This document shows positions 12,319-19,306 of a DNA stretch of 31,594 nucleotides, one piece after another. Under the pieces are notes generated by a model, which was given only the letters and a program-made list of their open reading frames with translations, made no database searches and was not told the DNA's origin. The DNA comes from a virus: the IMG/VR virus record IMGVR_UViG_3300034096_000634, positions 1 through 31,594 of that record. One strand, 5' to 3'. How positions within the stretch are numbered: the stretch's first letter is position 1; every line of letters begins with the position of its first letter. The position numbers and the translations under genes were made by a program.

Positions 12319-12996
12319 ATGTCAGCACCAAATATCGTAGGCGTAACAAACATCAAAGGGAAAACAGCAGTTCTTGCTGTTACAACTACGGCTACACCTA
12401 TCGTCAAAAACGAGGGTAGTAGCGCAGGCACAACAATTGTTGTTACCGCCAGCGGCTCATCTGCATATGTAGTTGGAGGCTCAAACAACGCAACTATTTC
12501 TGTTGTCCGTGGTGCAACTTACACAATTCGGGTAAGCGCAGTTGGACATCCTTTTTGGATTCAGACATCGACGGGTGCGTATAACGCAGCCAATATCGTA
12601 ACTTCTGGCATTACAAATAACGGAACCGAGCTTGGCTATATCACCTATCAGGTTCCTGCTGATGCGCCAGACACTCTCTACTATGTTTGCCAAAACCACT
12701 CTGCTATGGCTGGTTCAATCACGGTTACTGGTACCGCAAGCAACTCGGGCAAGGTATTTAAAGTTAACGCTCTTTATATCTCCAATGTTGACGGAACAAA
12801 TAATGCAGATGTCACTGTTGATATCTTCCGTTCATCAACCGCATATCGTATTGTGAACACTGTTGTTGTTCCAGCAGATGCGGTTTTAGATGTTATTTCA
12901 AAAGCGTTTTACCTTGAAGAAGGAGACTCTTTGCGACTCACAGCAAGTGCTAACTCTGACCTTGAAGCCGTGTGCAGTTACGAAGAAATTTCGTAA
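12319..12996 (+). CDS. Phage structural protein with inserted cupredoxin-like domain
   Basis: This encodes 225 residues. The two ends belong to one known aquatic-phage structural protein: N-terminal APNIVGVTNIKGKTAVLAVT and C-terminal SGKVFKVNALYISNVDGTNN, then YLEEGDSLRLTASANSDLEA and SYEEIS. Between them, at about residues 38-140, lies a separate beta domain: VRGATYTIRVSAVGHPFWIQ, then LGYITYQVPADAPDTLYYVC, then QNHSAMAGSITVTG. H77, C124, H127 and M130 fall in the order and context of type-1 copper ligands (His, then Cys-x2-His, then Met), as in plastocyanin-like proteins, although the His-to-Met spacing is shorter than in plastocyanin. Similar YYxCxxHxxM domains occur in cyanophage virion proteins. 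Copper binding is inferred. It lies 1 nt after fibre 2 and directly before the adhesins, so it is probably a tail-tip component. Confidence 0.78.
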   Translation: MSAPNIVGVTNIKGKTAVLAVTTTATPIVKNEGSSAGTTIVVTASGSSAYVVGGSNNATISVVRGATYTIRVSAVGHPFWIQTSTGAYNAANIVTSGITNNGTELGYITYQVPADAPDTLYYVCQNHSAMAGSITVTGTASNSGKVFKVNALYISNVDGTNNADVTVDIFRSSTAYRIVNTVVVPADAVLDVISKAFYLEEGDSLRLTASANSDLEAVCSYEEIS

Positions 12997-13887
12997 ATGG
13001 CACAGTTCCCATCTTCAAATTCGGCTTCTGATATATGGTCATTGATTGACCAAAGAGAAGCCCAGATGGGCAGCAATTTTCCTACAATGTACATACCTCT
13101 GTCATCAATTGAATATTTAGTGATAGCAGGCGGTGGCGGTGGAGGTTCAAGACATGGTGGAGGTGGTGGTGCTGGTGGATACCGAACTTCGGTATCTGGA
13201 GCTACTTCTGGCGGTGGAGCCGCAGCAGAGTCTGCCCTGAGTATTACCCCAGGCACTTCATATACGGTCACTGTTGGCGGTGGTGGAGCGGGTAATACAA
13301 ATGGCTCTGCTGGGTATGCAGGTGCGGCTGGGCAAAACTCTGTTCTTGCCTCAATAACTTCTACAGGCGGTGGTTTTGGCGGTGGAGATTATGGCAATGG
13401 CGGCTCTGGCGGCTCTGGAGGTGGAACTGGCTATTGTGCAAGCGGTGGTGCTGGTACGGCGAATCAGGGCTACGCAGGCGGTGGTGGTTGTTCTAATTAC
13501 AACGGTGGTGCAGGAGGTGGTGCTGGCGCAGTTGGCGGAAACCATGCAAATAGAACCGGAGGCGTAGGCGTATCATCGCCAATAACTGGCTCCGCCGTTA
13601 CTCGTGGTGGTGGTGGTGGTGGTGGCTCTTGGGATGCTGGTGGAGGGGCTGGTGGTGCAGGCGGAGGTGGAAACGCAAACGGTGGTGCTGCTACAGCAAA
13701 CACTGGTGGTGGAGGCGGAGGAGGCGGCGGTGCGGGTGCTGGTGGAAATGGCGCTTCAGGCTTTGTTGCTTTACGCTATCCAGACACCTTCGATGCCGCT
13801 GTATCAACAACAGGTTCCCCAACCATAACAACAACAGGTGGATACAGAATTTATACCTTCACTGGTTCTGGGAGCATAACTTTCTAA
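12997..13887 (+). CDS. Glycine-rich adhesin 1
   Basis: This encodes 296 residues and starts directly after the previous stop. The N-terminal anchor is MAQFPSSNSASDIWSLIDQR, then IEYLVIAGGGGGG. Residues 45-250 are polyglycine-rich tracts broken by short polar or aromatic motifs (YRTSVSG, YTVTVGGGGAG, SSPITGSAVTRGG), as in the polyglycine sandwich folds of phage adhesins and the Gly_rich tail families. The C-terminal cap is FVALRYPDTF, then GSPTITTTGGYRIYTFTGSG and SITF. It is the first of three paralogues; the variable Gly loops probably contact the host receptor. Two cysteines (YCASGG; GGGCSNY) are peculiar to this copy. Long minus-strand ORFs here come from GC-rich Gly codons and are shadows. 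Confidence 0.85.
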   Translation: MAQFPSSNSASDIWSLIDQREAQMGSNFPTMYIPLSSIEYLVIAGGGGGGSRHGGGGGAGGYRTSVSGATSGGGAAAESALSITPGTSYTVTVGGGGAGNTNGSAGYAGAAGQNSVLASITSTGGGFGGGDYGNGGSGGSGGGTGYCASGGAGTANQGYAGGGGCSNYNGGAGGGAGAVGGNHANRTGGVGVSSPITGSAVTRGGGGGGGSWDAGGGAGGAGGGGNANGGAATANTGGGGGGGGGAGAGGNGASGFVALRYPDTFDAAVSTTGSPTITTTGGYRIYTFTGSGSITF

Positions 13888-14741
13888 TGGCACAGTTTCC
13901 TTCTTCTTCATCCGCCTCTGGTCGCTGGACTTTAAAATTACAAAGACGAGCAAAGATGGGAAATAATTTTCCAGCGATGGCCCCGAGCTCTGTTGAGTAT
14001 CTTATTGTAGCGGGCGGCGGTGGTGGTTCTAGCGGAACAGCTGGTGGTGCGGGAGCAGGCGGTTTACTCGCTGGTAATACGGCAATTACTGCTGGAACAG
14101 CTTACACAATTACTGTTGGCGGTGGTGGAGCAGGGGCTGGTCCTACCGCCGCTGGATCAAACGGTCAAAATAGTGCTGGGTTTGGACAGACGGCAATTGG
14201 TGGTGGTAGAAGTGCAACATCAAACCCATCAACAAATGCTGGTTCTGGTGGTTCAGGTGGTGGTGGTGCAAGTTATGCGGGCTGGGGAAGCGGTGCTGCG
14301 GGCTCTGGAACAGCAGGGCAGGGAAATAATGGTGCAACCTCGTCATGGCAAGGCGGTGGCGGTGGTGGCGGTGCAGGGGCTGCTGGTTCTGGCGCAACTG
14401 GCGGAATAGGTGTGCAATCGTCAATAACAGGTACTGCGCTTTATTACGCTGGTGGTGGCGGAGGAATGGTAGACGGTGCTGGAGCCTCTGGCGGTTTAGG
14501 CGGAGGCGGTGCGGGCGCAGAGCATGGTGCTGTTGCTGGTACTGCAAACACTGGTGGCGGAGGAGGGGGAGGCTGGAGTTATTGCTGCAGTGTTGGAGGT
14601 ACTGGTGGTTCGGGTGTTGTGATTGTTCGTTACCCCGACACATTCCCTCTTGCAACAGCAACAACTGGTTCCCCTACAATAACAAACCCAACGGGTTATA
14701 GAGTTTATAGATTCACTGCTTCGGGGAGTATAACCTTCTAA
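13887..14741 (+). CDS. Glycine-rich adhesin 2
   Basis: This encodes 284 residues. ATG 13887 shares one base with the previous stop (TAATG); the frame is open upstream to 13629, but that part is an Arg/Trp-rich shadow of adhesin 1. The N-terminus MAQFPSSSSASGRWTLKLQR then GNNFPAMAPSSVEYLIVAGG matches the other two copies. The middle is polyglycine with SITGTALYYAGGGGG and a Cys pair (WSYCCSVGG), different in detail from adhesin 1. The cap is VVIVRYPDTFPLATATTGSP then TITNPTGYRVYRFTASGSIT. The conserved ends and divergent centre are what is expected of paralogues diversifying their receptor-contact loops. Coupling by overlap implies similar expression of all three. Confidence 0.85.
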   Translation: MAQFPSSSSASGRWTLKLQRRAKMGNNFPAMAPSSVEYLIVAGGGGGSSGTAGGAGAGGLLAGNTAITAGTAYTITVGGGGAGAGPTAAGSNGQNSAGFGQTAIGGGRSATSNPSTNAGSGGSGGGGASYAGWGSGAAGSGTAGQGNNGATSSWQGGGGGGGAGAAGSGATGGIGVQSSITGTALYYAGGGGGMVDGAGASGGLGGGGAGAEHGAVAGTANTGGGGGGGWSYCCSVGGTGGSGVVIVRYPDTFPLATATTGSPTITNPTGYRVYRFTASGSITF

Positions 14742-15667
14742 TGCCTGATTTTCCTTCCTCCTCCTCAGCCTCTGGAATCTGGACGCTTGATAAACATGTA
14801 AAAGCAAAGATGGGTGGTAATTTTCCTATAAGCTCTATTGCCGTTCAATATCTCGTTATTGCTGGCGGAGGTGGTGGTGGTTCTGGTGCTACCAGCGCAA
14901 ATAACGGAGGCGGTGGTGGTGCTGGTGGTTATCGCTCGTCTGTCACAGGTGAATCAACTGGTGGAGGGGGTACGCTAGAAAGCCCTCTGGACCTCTCACT
15001 TGGTGTTCAATATACGGTGACAGTGGGTGCTGGCGGTGCAGTAAATACATCTGGTGTCAATTCGGTTTTTTCAACAATTACCTCTACGGCTGGAGGCAAG
15101 GGTGGTGGGTTGAGCCCTGCTGTTGCACCCGCAACTGGAGGTTCAGGTGGTGGTGGTGGTCCTGCTGGGTCAGGAAGCAATTTACATTTAGGTGCGGCTG
15201 GAACTGCCAGTCAAGGTTATTCAGGCGGTAATGGCAATCCTGCCTCTCCCTATCGTGGAGGTGGAGGTGGAGGTGCTGGAGCAGCGGGTAATGCTGGCGT
15301 AACAAACGGAAATGGTGGTGCTGGTATTTCATCATCTATTACTGGAAGTGCCGTGACTCGTGCGGGTGGCGGTGCAGGCTCAGGTGATGATGGCGGTGGA
15401 ACAGGTGGTTCAGGTGGTGGTGGTAATGGAGGAGTTTTGAGCGGAGCGCAGGCTGTTGCTGGTACAGCAAACACTGGTGGCGGTGGTGGCGGTGGTGTTT
15501 CTCAAGGGGCGCAAATAGTCGGTGCCGCTGGTGGTTCTGGTGTAGTAATTCTTCGCTATCCCGACACTTTCTCACTCGCAACTGCAACAACTGGCTCACC
15601 AACCATAGCAACCACTGGCGGGTTTAGGATATATACTTTCACTGCATCAGGAAGTATCACTTTATAA
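14741..15667 (+). CDS. Glycine-rich adhesin 3
   Basis: This encodes 308 residues from an ATG overlapping the previous stop (TAATG). The N-terminus MPDFPSSSSASGIWTLDKHV then GGNFPISSIAVQYLVIAGGG and the cap VVILRYPDTFSLATATTGSP then TIATTGGFRIYTFTASGSIT match adhesins 1 and 2. The centre includes SSVTGESTGGGGTLESPLDL and SSITGSAVTRAGGGAGSGDD and lacks cysteines. It is the longest copy and the last of the array. A 64-nt gap with its own promoter follows. As for the others, a role in receptor binding at the tail tip is inferred from the family and position; none of the three looks truncated. Confidence 0.85.
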   Translation: MPDFPSSSSASGIWTLDKHVKAKMGGNFPISSIAVQYLVIAGGGGGGSGATSANNGGGGGAGGYRSSVTGESTGGGGTLESPLDLSLGVQYTVTVGAGGAVNTSGVNSVFSTITSTAGGKGGGLSPAVAPATGGSGGGGGPAGSGSNLHLGAAGTASQGYSGGNGNPASPYRGGGGGGAGAAGNAGVTNGNGGAGISSSITGSAVTRAGGGAGSGDDGGGTGGSGGGGNGGVLSGAQAVAGTANTGGGGGGGVSQGAQIVGAAGGSGVVILRYPDTFSLATATTGSPTIATTGGFRIYTFTASGSITL

Positions 15668-15671
15668 GTGG

Positions 15672-15700
15672 TAGACAGATCAATGAATTTTTGATATTAT
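15672..15700 (+). promoter_or_regulatory. Sigma70-like promoter
   Basis: TAGACA at 15672-15677 (5/6) and TATTAT at 15695-15700 (5/6) are 17 nt apart, in the 64-nt gap after the adhesins. A GGAG at 15721-15724 then serves the ATG at 15732, so this transcript would have a normal leader. Confidence 0.55.
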
Positions 15701-15731
15701 AAAAGATATTACTAATAATAGGAGAATATAG

Positions 15732-16097
15732 ATGGCACATTTTGCTGAACTTGGTGAAGACAACATTGTATTGCGAGTAATCGTAGTATCTAATAATGAA
15801 TTGCTCGATGAGAACGGTGACGAATCAGAGACTAAGGGAGCCGACTTTTGCCGCAATCTTCTTGGCGGTACTTGGAAACAAACATCTTATAACGGTAACA
15901 TGCGAGGTCGTTATGCTGGCATTGGTTATACCTATTCAAGTGCTCATGATGCTTTTATTGCCCCGAAACCTTTTCCATCATGGACTCTCAACGAAGAAAC
16001 CACTGAATGGGAAGCCCCAGTTGCTTACCCAGAAGAGGGGATGTATGCATGGGACGAAGACGAGCAGGAATGGGTAGAAATATCTTTTCCTAATTAA
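15732..16097 (+). CDS. Conserved small phage protein (fibre-associated)
   Basis: This encodes 121 residues with GGAG 7 nt before the ATG. The sequence MAHFAELGEDNIVLRVIVVS then ADFCRNLLGGTWKQTSYNGN, RGRYAGIGYTYSSAHDAFIA and PKPFPSWTLNEETTEWEAPV matches a very widespread aquatic-phage family (MAHFA.....IV..VIVV, FC...LGG.W.QTSYN, AGIGY.Y....DAFI.PKP.PSW.L). Its function is not established to my knowledge; it is usually found beside fibre and tail genes and may be a tail accessory. It is acidic, soluble, single-domain and complete. It stands alone between the adhesin array and a region of fibre-gene relics, behind its own promoter. Confidence 0.85.
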   Translation: MAHFAELGEDNIVLRVIVVSNNELLDENGDESETKGADFCRNLLGGTWKQTSYNGNMRGRYAGIGYTYSSAHDAFIAPKPFPSWTLNEETTEWEAPVAYPEEGMYAWDEDEQEWVEISFPN

Positions 16098-16100
16098 TCA

Positions 16101-16152
16101 ATGGCACTTTTCTTTCTTTTAACTCATCAGGAAATTTGGTAATTGGATAATG
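16101..16152 (+). pseudogene. Possible relic of a fourth adhesin N-terminus
   Basis: The bases after ATG 16101 resemble the start of the glycine-rich adhesin genes (ATGGCAC, then a pyrimidine-rich run, then TCATCAGG). Read one frame over, they give FLSFNSSGNLVIG followed by a stop, compared with FPSSNSASG in the intact copies. This is a short, weak similarity. No other gene is seen in 16098-16212, which otherwise holds only -10-like boxes. Confidence 0.25.
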
Positions 16153-16188
16153 ATTTTATATTCCACTTATGTTCGTAAAAAGACATTA

Positions 16189-16201
16189 TATAATCTATAA
16201 T
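16189..16201 (+). promoter_or_regulatory. Two adjacent -10 boxes
   Basis: TATAAT occurs at 16189-16194 and again at 16196-16201, 11 nt before the ATG at 16213. No convincing -35 is visible. Confidence 0.4.
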
Positions 16202-16212
16202 GGATATTAACC

Positions 16213-16374
16213 ATGACTGCCATTAACTTCCCGTCCAACCCCAGTTTAAATGATCAGCATTCTTCTGGTGCTAAAACATGGACATGGGATGGGGAGAAAT
16301 GGATTTTAAATACACAGAATGTCACTAATAAAATTAATGACTTAGAAGTGTCATTGGTAATGCAGACTTTTTAA
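16213..16374 (+). CDS. Truncated tail-fibre N-terminal fragment
   Basis: This encodes 53 residues. The first half, MTAINFPSNPSLNDQHSSGA then KTWTWDGEKWILNTQN, is the standard virion-anchor sequence of many aquatic-phage fibres (M.AINFPS.PS.ND....G.KTW.WDG.KW). Those proteins normally continue for hundreds of residues, whereas here the frame stops 18 codons later (INDLEVSLVMQTF, stop). It is therefore either a decayed or recombined fibre gene or a stand-alone anchor peptide. It has no Shine-Dalgarno but two -10 boxes just upstream. It marks the border between fibre genes and neck genes, a natural place for module exchange. Confidence 0.6.
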   Translation: MTAINFPSNPSLNDQHSSGAKTWTWDGEKWILNTQNVTNKINDLEVSLVMQTF

Positions 16375-16383
16375 AGGCTGAAA

Positions 16384-16398
16384 AACAGTAATACTGTT
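16384..16398 (+). promoter_or_regulatory. 15-nt palindrome, possible operator
   Basis: AACAGTA and TACTGTT are perfect 7-nt inverted arms around a single A. The last base of the palindrome is also the first base of the TATAAT at 16398-16403. A repressor bound here would cover the promoter of the neck and tail genes. It is too short in stem and lacks a T-run to be a terminator. Confidence 0.45.
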
Positions 16399-16403
16399 AT
16401 AAT
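16398..16403 (+). promoter_or_regulatory. -10 box of the neck/tail operon, leaderless start
   Basis: A perfect TATAAT lies 6 nt before ATG 16410, with no Shine-Dalgarno between them. No clear -35 is seen; the palindrome fills the spacer position. Confidence 0.5.
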
Positions 16404-16409
16404 TGAATT

Positions 16410-17336
16410 ATGGAAGATGTAAAGATTGACACAAGCAAGACACTAACTCTGACGCTTCCTTCTGACCCTACATCGAACGCAGTATCTGTTAGTTTGTATC
16501 ATGAGTTTGGAAATTTAGTAACCGGCCCGACCGCAGCAACAAGAATATCTGCTGGAGTTTACACAATAACATATGGACAGCAAGCTTCTGGGCATTATGT
16601 CCTTAATTCAGCAGGTAGGCATCGTGCTGATTTTACATATACTGTATCTGGCACTTCTTATACGAAATCTCAATATATAAATGTCTACACCCCTTACATC
16701 ACGGCTGATGCCTTCTTTGAGGATCACCCAGAGCTCGAAAACGACTGGTTTGATAAGTTTGACAAGATGGAGAAGAAAGTCCGGAACATCATCAATACAT
16801 TTTGCGGGCAAAGTTTTGATCGTTACTTGGATAAGTCATTTGTTATATCTGGAACCAATAAGAAATCCCTTCATCTCCCCTACCCAGTAGATACTTTAAC
16901 GAAAGTAACTATGAATGTCGGTGAAGATGATGAGGCGACGCTATTCGATTCTTCAGACCCTTCATATACCAGTATCCAGAAGTCAAAAGAACCGCACAAT
17001 TTTGGGAGCTCTTATTATATTGAATATAGAAGATCAACTCTTGACAGCGTTCAAACAATTATTACAACGGCTAAGTTTAGGTCAGATGACTTCTTCACAA
17101 TTGAGGGGGATTTTGGATGGCAGTTTGTTCCTAACAATATTGAGCAAGCAGCCGATCTTCTGCTGGAAGATATGATGAATAATGATTCGGAATTCAGGAG
17201 GCATGGATTGCACTCCGTAGATATGGATATAGTCAAGTATCAAACTAGTGATAATTTTTATGAATCCACTGGAAACATTGACGCAGATGTTTTGCTGATG
17301 GACTACACCCTGTTCATTATGGATTATGTTGTGTAA
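16410..17336 (+). CDS. Head-tail connector/adaptor protein with N-terminal Ig-like domain
   Basis: This encodes 308 residues. Residues 1-95 are beta-rich (VKIDTSKTLTLTLPSDPTSN; GRHRADFTYTVSGTSYTKSQ), like Ig-type domains added to phage connector proteins. Residues 95-308 start with YITADAFFEDHPELENDWFD and a helix (DKMEKKVRNIINTFCGQSFD), continue with a beta region (DTLTKVTMNVGEDDEATLFD) and end in helices (NIEQAADLLLEDMMNND). This helix/beta-hairpin/helix plan is that of gp6/gp15-type adaptors that sit below the portal. Assignment rests on this pattern and on position directly before head-closure, terminator and tail-tube genes. The portal is not in the window. The 3' end overlaps the next gene (TAATG). 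Confidence 0.65.
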   Translation: MEDVKIDTSKTLTLTLPSDPTSNAVSVSLYHEFGNLVTGPTAATRISAGVYTITYGQQASGHYVLNSAGRHRADFTYTVSGTSYTKSQYINVYTPYITADAFFEDHPELENDWFDKFDKMEKKVRNIINTFCGQSFDRYLDKSFVISGTNKKSLHLPYPVDTLTKVTMNVGEDDEATLFDSSDPSYTSIQKSKEPHNFGSSYYIEYRRSTLDSVQTIITTAKFRSDDFFTIEGDFGWQFVPNNIEQAADLLLEDMMNNDSEFRRHGLHSVDMDIVKYQTSDNFYESTGNIDADVLLMDYTLFIMDYVV

Positions 17337-17728
17337 TGTCAAATGGGACTTATTTTCGATTCTATCACAAATGTGATATCTATCAAAAAACATTTGCAAC
17401 AAATGATGCCGGGCAGCAGTATCCCGCATATGCATTAGTGGACACTATCGAGATGCACTTCCAAGCCCCAACGACTCAATCCACTGGCTCTAGCGACAGA
17501 AGGCTTGTCCCTTACCAAGAAAATTTGGCAAGATACGAAGCAATTATTCCTTCTGAAAATATTACACATATTGCGTATGACAATAGGATTACAAACATAA
17601 TTGATCGCTATTCAAATGTGATTGAGAGTGATATTTTCGAGATTGTATCGATACAGCCTAAGTTCGGTTTTTCTGGCAGAAAGCATCATATCATAGTCTC
17701 TCTAAGAAGAGTGGTTGAGGTTCAGTAA
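17336..17728 (+). CDS. Head closure (head-tail joining) protein
   Basis: This encodes 130 residues. The early strand FRFYHKCDIYQKTFATNDAG then QQYPAYALVDTIEMHFQAPT resembles the head-tail joining (SPP1 gp16-like) beta-barrel family, in which a D.Y.......G.....Y...... opening is typical. It ends with SDIFEIVSIQPKFGFSGRKH and HIIVSLRRVVEV, the usual final strands giving an interpretable barrel. It lies between the adaptor and the neck/terminator genes, where the closure protein is normally encoded. Both ends overlap the neighbours by TAATG. I have moderate confidence because the identification depends on order plus fold pattern. Confidence 0.65.
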   Translation: MSNGTYFRFYHKCDIYQKTFATNDAGQQYPAYALVDTIEMHFQAPTTQSTGSSDRRLVPYQENLARYEAIIPSENITHIAYDNRITNIIDRYSNVIESDIFEIVSIQPKFGFSGRKHHIIVSLRRVVEVQ

Positions 17729-18066
17729 TGAAAGTCACTGGATTGGAAACCATTAGAGCAATGTCTAATAAAGTAGACGCACTCCCCATCGACATACAGT
17801 CGGCAGTCGCAGAGGGCTTGATGGCGAGCGAGTCTTCGGCTGTCGAGATTATTACTCAAGAGTACGGTGAGATTTTTTTAAATGTTGAAAGTCAAATTAC
17901 AGGAGAGTCCGGGATGGAGATTTCTTTGAACCCAGGAGATGTTGAATATTTTAAAAATACAACAGGAGCTGATCTTAGTTATTTTAAAAATCCAATCTCG
18001 GAAATGGTCTTGGGTAATATAAGAATAGCCTTGGCTAGAAATACTGGTGGCAAGAATGTCTCTTAA
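17728..18066 (+). CDS. Neck-region protein (HK97 gp10-like position)
   Basis: This encodes 112 residues, start overlapping the previous stop (TAATG). The N-terminal half is helical (LETIRAMSNKVDALPIDIQS then AVAEGLMASESSAVEIITQE); the second half is short and contains YFKNTTGADLSYFKNPISEM. Between closure and terminator genes siphophages usually carry an HK97 gp10-like protein, and the helical MSNKVDAL..DI..AV.....ASE..... opening is compatible with that family. The typical downstream beta hairpin is poorly defined here. I do not recognise it with certainty. Its last 11 nt overlap the next gene if that gene starts at ATG 18056. Confidence 0.5.
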   Translation: MKVTGLETIRAMSNKVDALPIDIQSAVAEGLMASESSAVEIITQEYGEIFLNVESQITGESGMEISLNPGDVEYFKNTTGADLSYFKNPISEMVLGNIRIALARNTGGKNVS

Positions 18067-18472
18067 TCTTACTGCCTACAGCGTAAACACCGCACTCAAA
18101 GCGGACTCTGACTTGTCAAATATTGCGGGTAAAGTAATGAACTTCTTCCCAGTGATTGCGACAAATGGAGAGCCAGCCCCATTTGTTATATATTATTATC
18201 AACCAATGGTTCCCAATGTGGAGGCCTATTGGATGAGAAAAGACAGTATTCGGTATTCGATCTTTGACACCGATGCGGACAGGCTGTTTAAGATCGCAGA
18301 AAGAATAATCGACATATTGAGCGTCGGGGATCAAGTCGCCCAGTCTGGCGGTATTACTGGCGCTAACTCTAGAATACTTTCTTCATACCAAACTGGCTCT
18401 AGCTTGGTAGCCCCTCTTGAAAAAGAAGGCTGGTACAGAATGAATTTAGACTTTAAAATCTGCAATGTCTAG
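18056..18472 (+). CDS. Tail terminator protein
   Basis: This encodes 138 residues from ATG 18056 (GTG 18047 would add three residues). LTAYSVNTALKADSDLSNIA opens with the helix usual in terminators, followed by FPVIATNGEPAPFVIYYYQP, a beta segment, RYSIFDTDADRLFKIAERII then DILSVG, and a final strand WYRMNLDFKICNV. The pattern of an N-terminal helix, P-FV-Y/I strand, xFxxDADxLFKIAE helix and C-terminal Y.....D..... strand matches the gpU/HK97 gp10-14 style tail terminators encoded just before the tube protein. It should cap the tail tube and fix its attachment to the neck. A small gene and then the tube gene follow. Confidence 0.65.
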   Translation: MSLNLTAYSVNTALKADSDLSNIAGKVMNFFPVIATNGEPAPFVIYYYQPMVPNVEAYWMRKDSIRYSIFDTDADRLFKIAERIIDILSVGDQVAQSGGITGANSRILSSYQTGSSLVAPLEKEGWYRMNLDFKICNV

Positions 18473-18482
18473 TGAGGTATGG

Positions 18483-18488
18483 TAAAAT
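18483..18488 (+). promoter_or_regulatory. -10 box, probable leaderless start
   Basis: TAAAAT (5/6) lies 8 nt before ATG 18497. An AGGA next to the ATG is too close to act as a ribosome site. No clear -35 was found. Confidence 0.35.
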
Positions 18489-18496
18489 AATAGGAT

Positions 18497-18694
18497 ATGA
18501 AGTATAGTACTATTACATACATTGGCAAAAGCTCTGGTTATGTCGTCAAGCTTCGTAACACTGTTTACGAATTTGAATGGAATAAAGGTCTCGGTATTGG
18601 CAATCGTCTTGGCGAAGTCAATGCTAAAGATATAGATAGGATCGCCAAATGGCGAGACAAGAAGGGCAGGAAAATATTCCGCCTGGATAAATAG
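18497..18694 (+). CDS. Small basic tail-region protein
   Basis: This encodes 65 residues: TYIGKSSGYVVKLRNTVYEF then EWNKGLGIGNRLGEVNAKDI and DRIAKWRDKKGRKIFRL. It is strongly basic, with a beta N-terminal half and a helical C-terminus. I recall similar YVVRL.NTVYEF....GIGNR..V....A...AKW.D..GRK.F proteins just before the tail-tube gene in actinophages, but know no function. The rather conserved GIGN turn and AKW/GRK end suggest a real structural or assembly role. It is likely cotranscribed with the tube gene, which starts 11 nt later behind AGGAGG. Confidence 0.7.
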   Translation: MKYSTITYIGKSSGYVVKLRNTVYEFEWNKGLGIGNRLGEVNAKDIDRIAKWRDKKGRKIFRLDK

Positions 18695-18705
18695 GAGGAA
18701 GTAAT

Positions 18706-19272
18706 ATGGCAGTTAATGTTTCTAACATTATCGTTGGCGAGGCAACCATTAAACTTGGTACAAACGCTAACGCAGTTTCCATTTCAGCAATGAACAACTT
18801 TGCTGACATTGGAGCAACACAAAACGGTTTGGAAATCTCGTGGGAGCCAGATATGGTTGACATCGAAATCGATCAATTTGGCGATGCCGCAAAGATCATT
18901 CAGTCGAAAGTTAAGGTAATGGTTAAGACAACCCTTGCAGAAGGAACCTTGACAAACCTTTCGACAGCATGGAACTACGATGCATCGGATATCGCATCCG
19001 CTCAAGATGGTGCAAACACCGCAACATTTAACTTTGGCGCACAGGGAGTAATTCCTTACGAGAAGGCACTTGTTGTAACAGGTACAGCACCAGGCTCAAC
19101 AGCTGGCGCAACAAAGACCAGATCATTCTACACAAAACGTGCAATTTCGATGGAATCATCGACAATCGCAATGAAGCGAGCAGAAGCAACAATGTTCACA
19201 GTTGGTTTTAGAATTTTGCCAACAGTGGCAGACACTGGTTACGAGTACGGTAAGATCGTCGATCAAACCTAA
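18706..19272 (+). CDS. Major tail (tube) protein
   Basis: This encodes 188 residues with AGGAGG about 8 nt before the ATG. The sequence runs VSNIIVGEATIKLGTNANAV then FADIGATQNGLEISWEPDMV, DIEIDQFGDAAKIIQSKVKV and MVKTTLAEGTLTNLSTAWNY, and later RAISMESSTIAMKRAEATMF then TVGFRILPTVADTGYEYGKI. The G.A......T..G...W..D...IE.DQ..D......KV.V...LAE.TL.NL..A pattern is that of siphophage tail-tube proteins, and the final strand F.V.F..LP is the usual end. The position directly upstream of a frameshifted chaperone pair and tape measure is the canonical one. It should polymerise as hexameric rings. A perfect hairpin follows the stop. Confidence 0.85.
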   Translation: MAVNVSNIIVGEATIKLGTNANAVSISAMNNFADIGATQNGLEISWEPDMVDIEIDQFGDAAKIIQSKVKVMVKTTLAEGTLTNLSTAWNYDASDIASAQDGANTATFNFGAQGVIPYEKALVVTGTAPGSTAGATKTRSFYTKRAISMESSTIAMKRAEATMFTVGFRILPTVADTGYEYGKIVDQT

Positions 19273-19306
19273 TAATTAAGTAAAAAAAATAATTTAGCAA
19301 AGGCAA

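Noticed and set aside
13629-13886. Upstream extension of adhesin 2
   Set aside because: The translation is an Arg/Trp shadow of adhesin 1; the paralogues all start with the M-x-x-FPSS anchor.
14143-14664. His/Gln/Leu-rich 173-codon minus-strand ORF
   Set aside because: It is antisense to glycine-rich adhesin 2, with composition dictated by Gly codons.
13000-15660. CRISPR-like or satellite repeats in the GGT/GGC-rich region
   Set aside because: The repeats are glycine codons in open, conserved reading frames; there are no spaced direct repeats of constant length.
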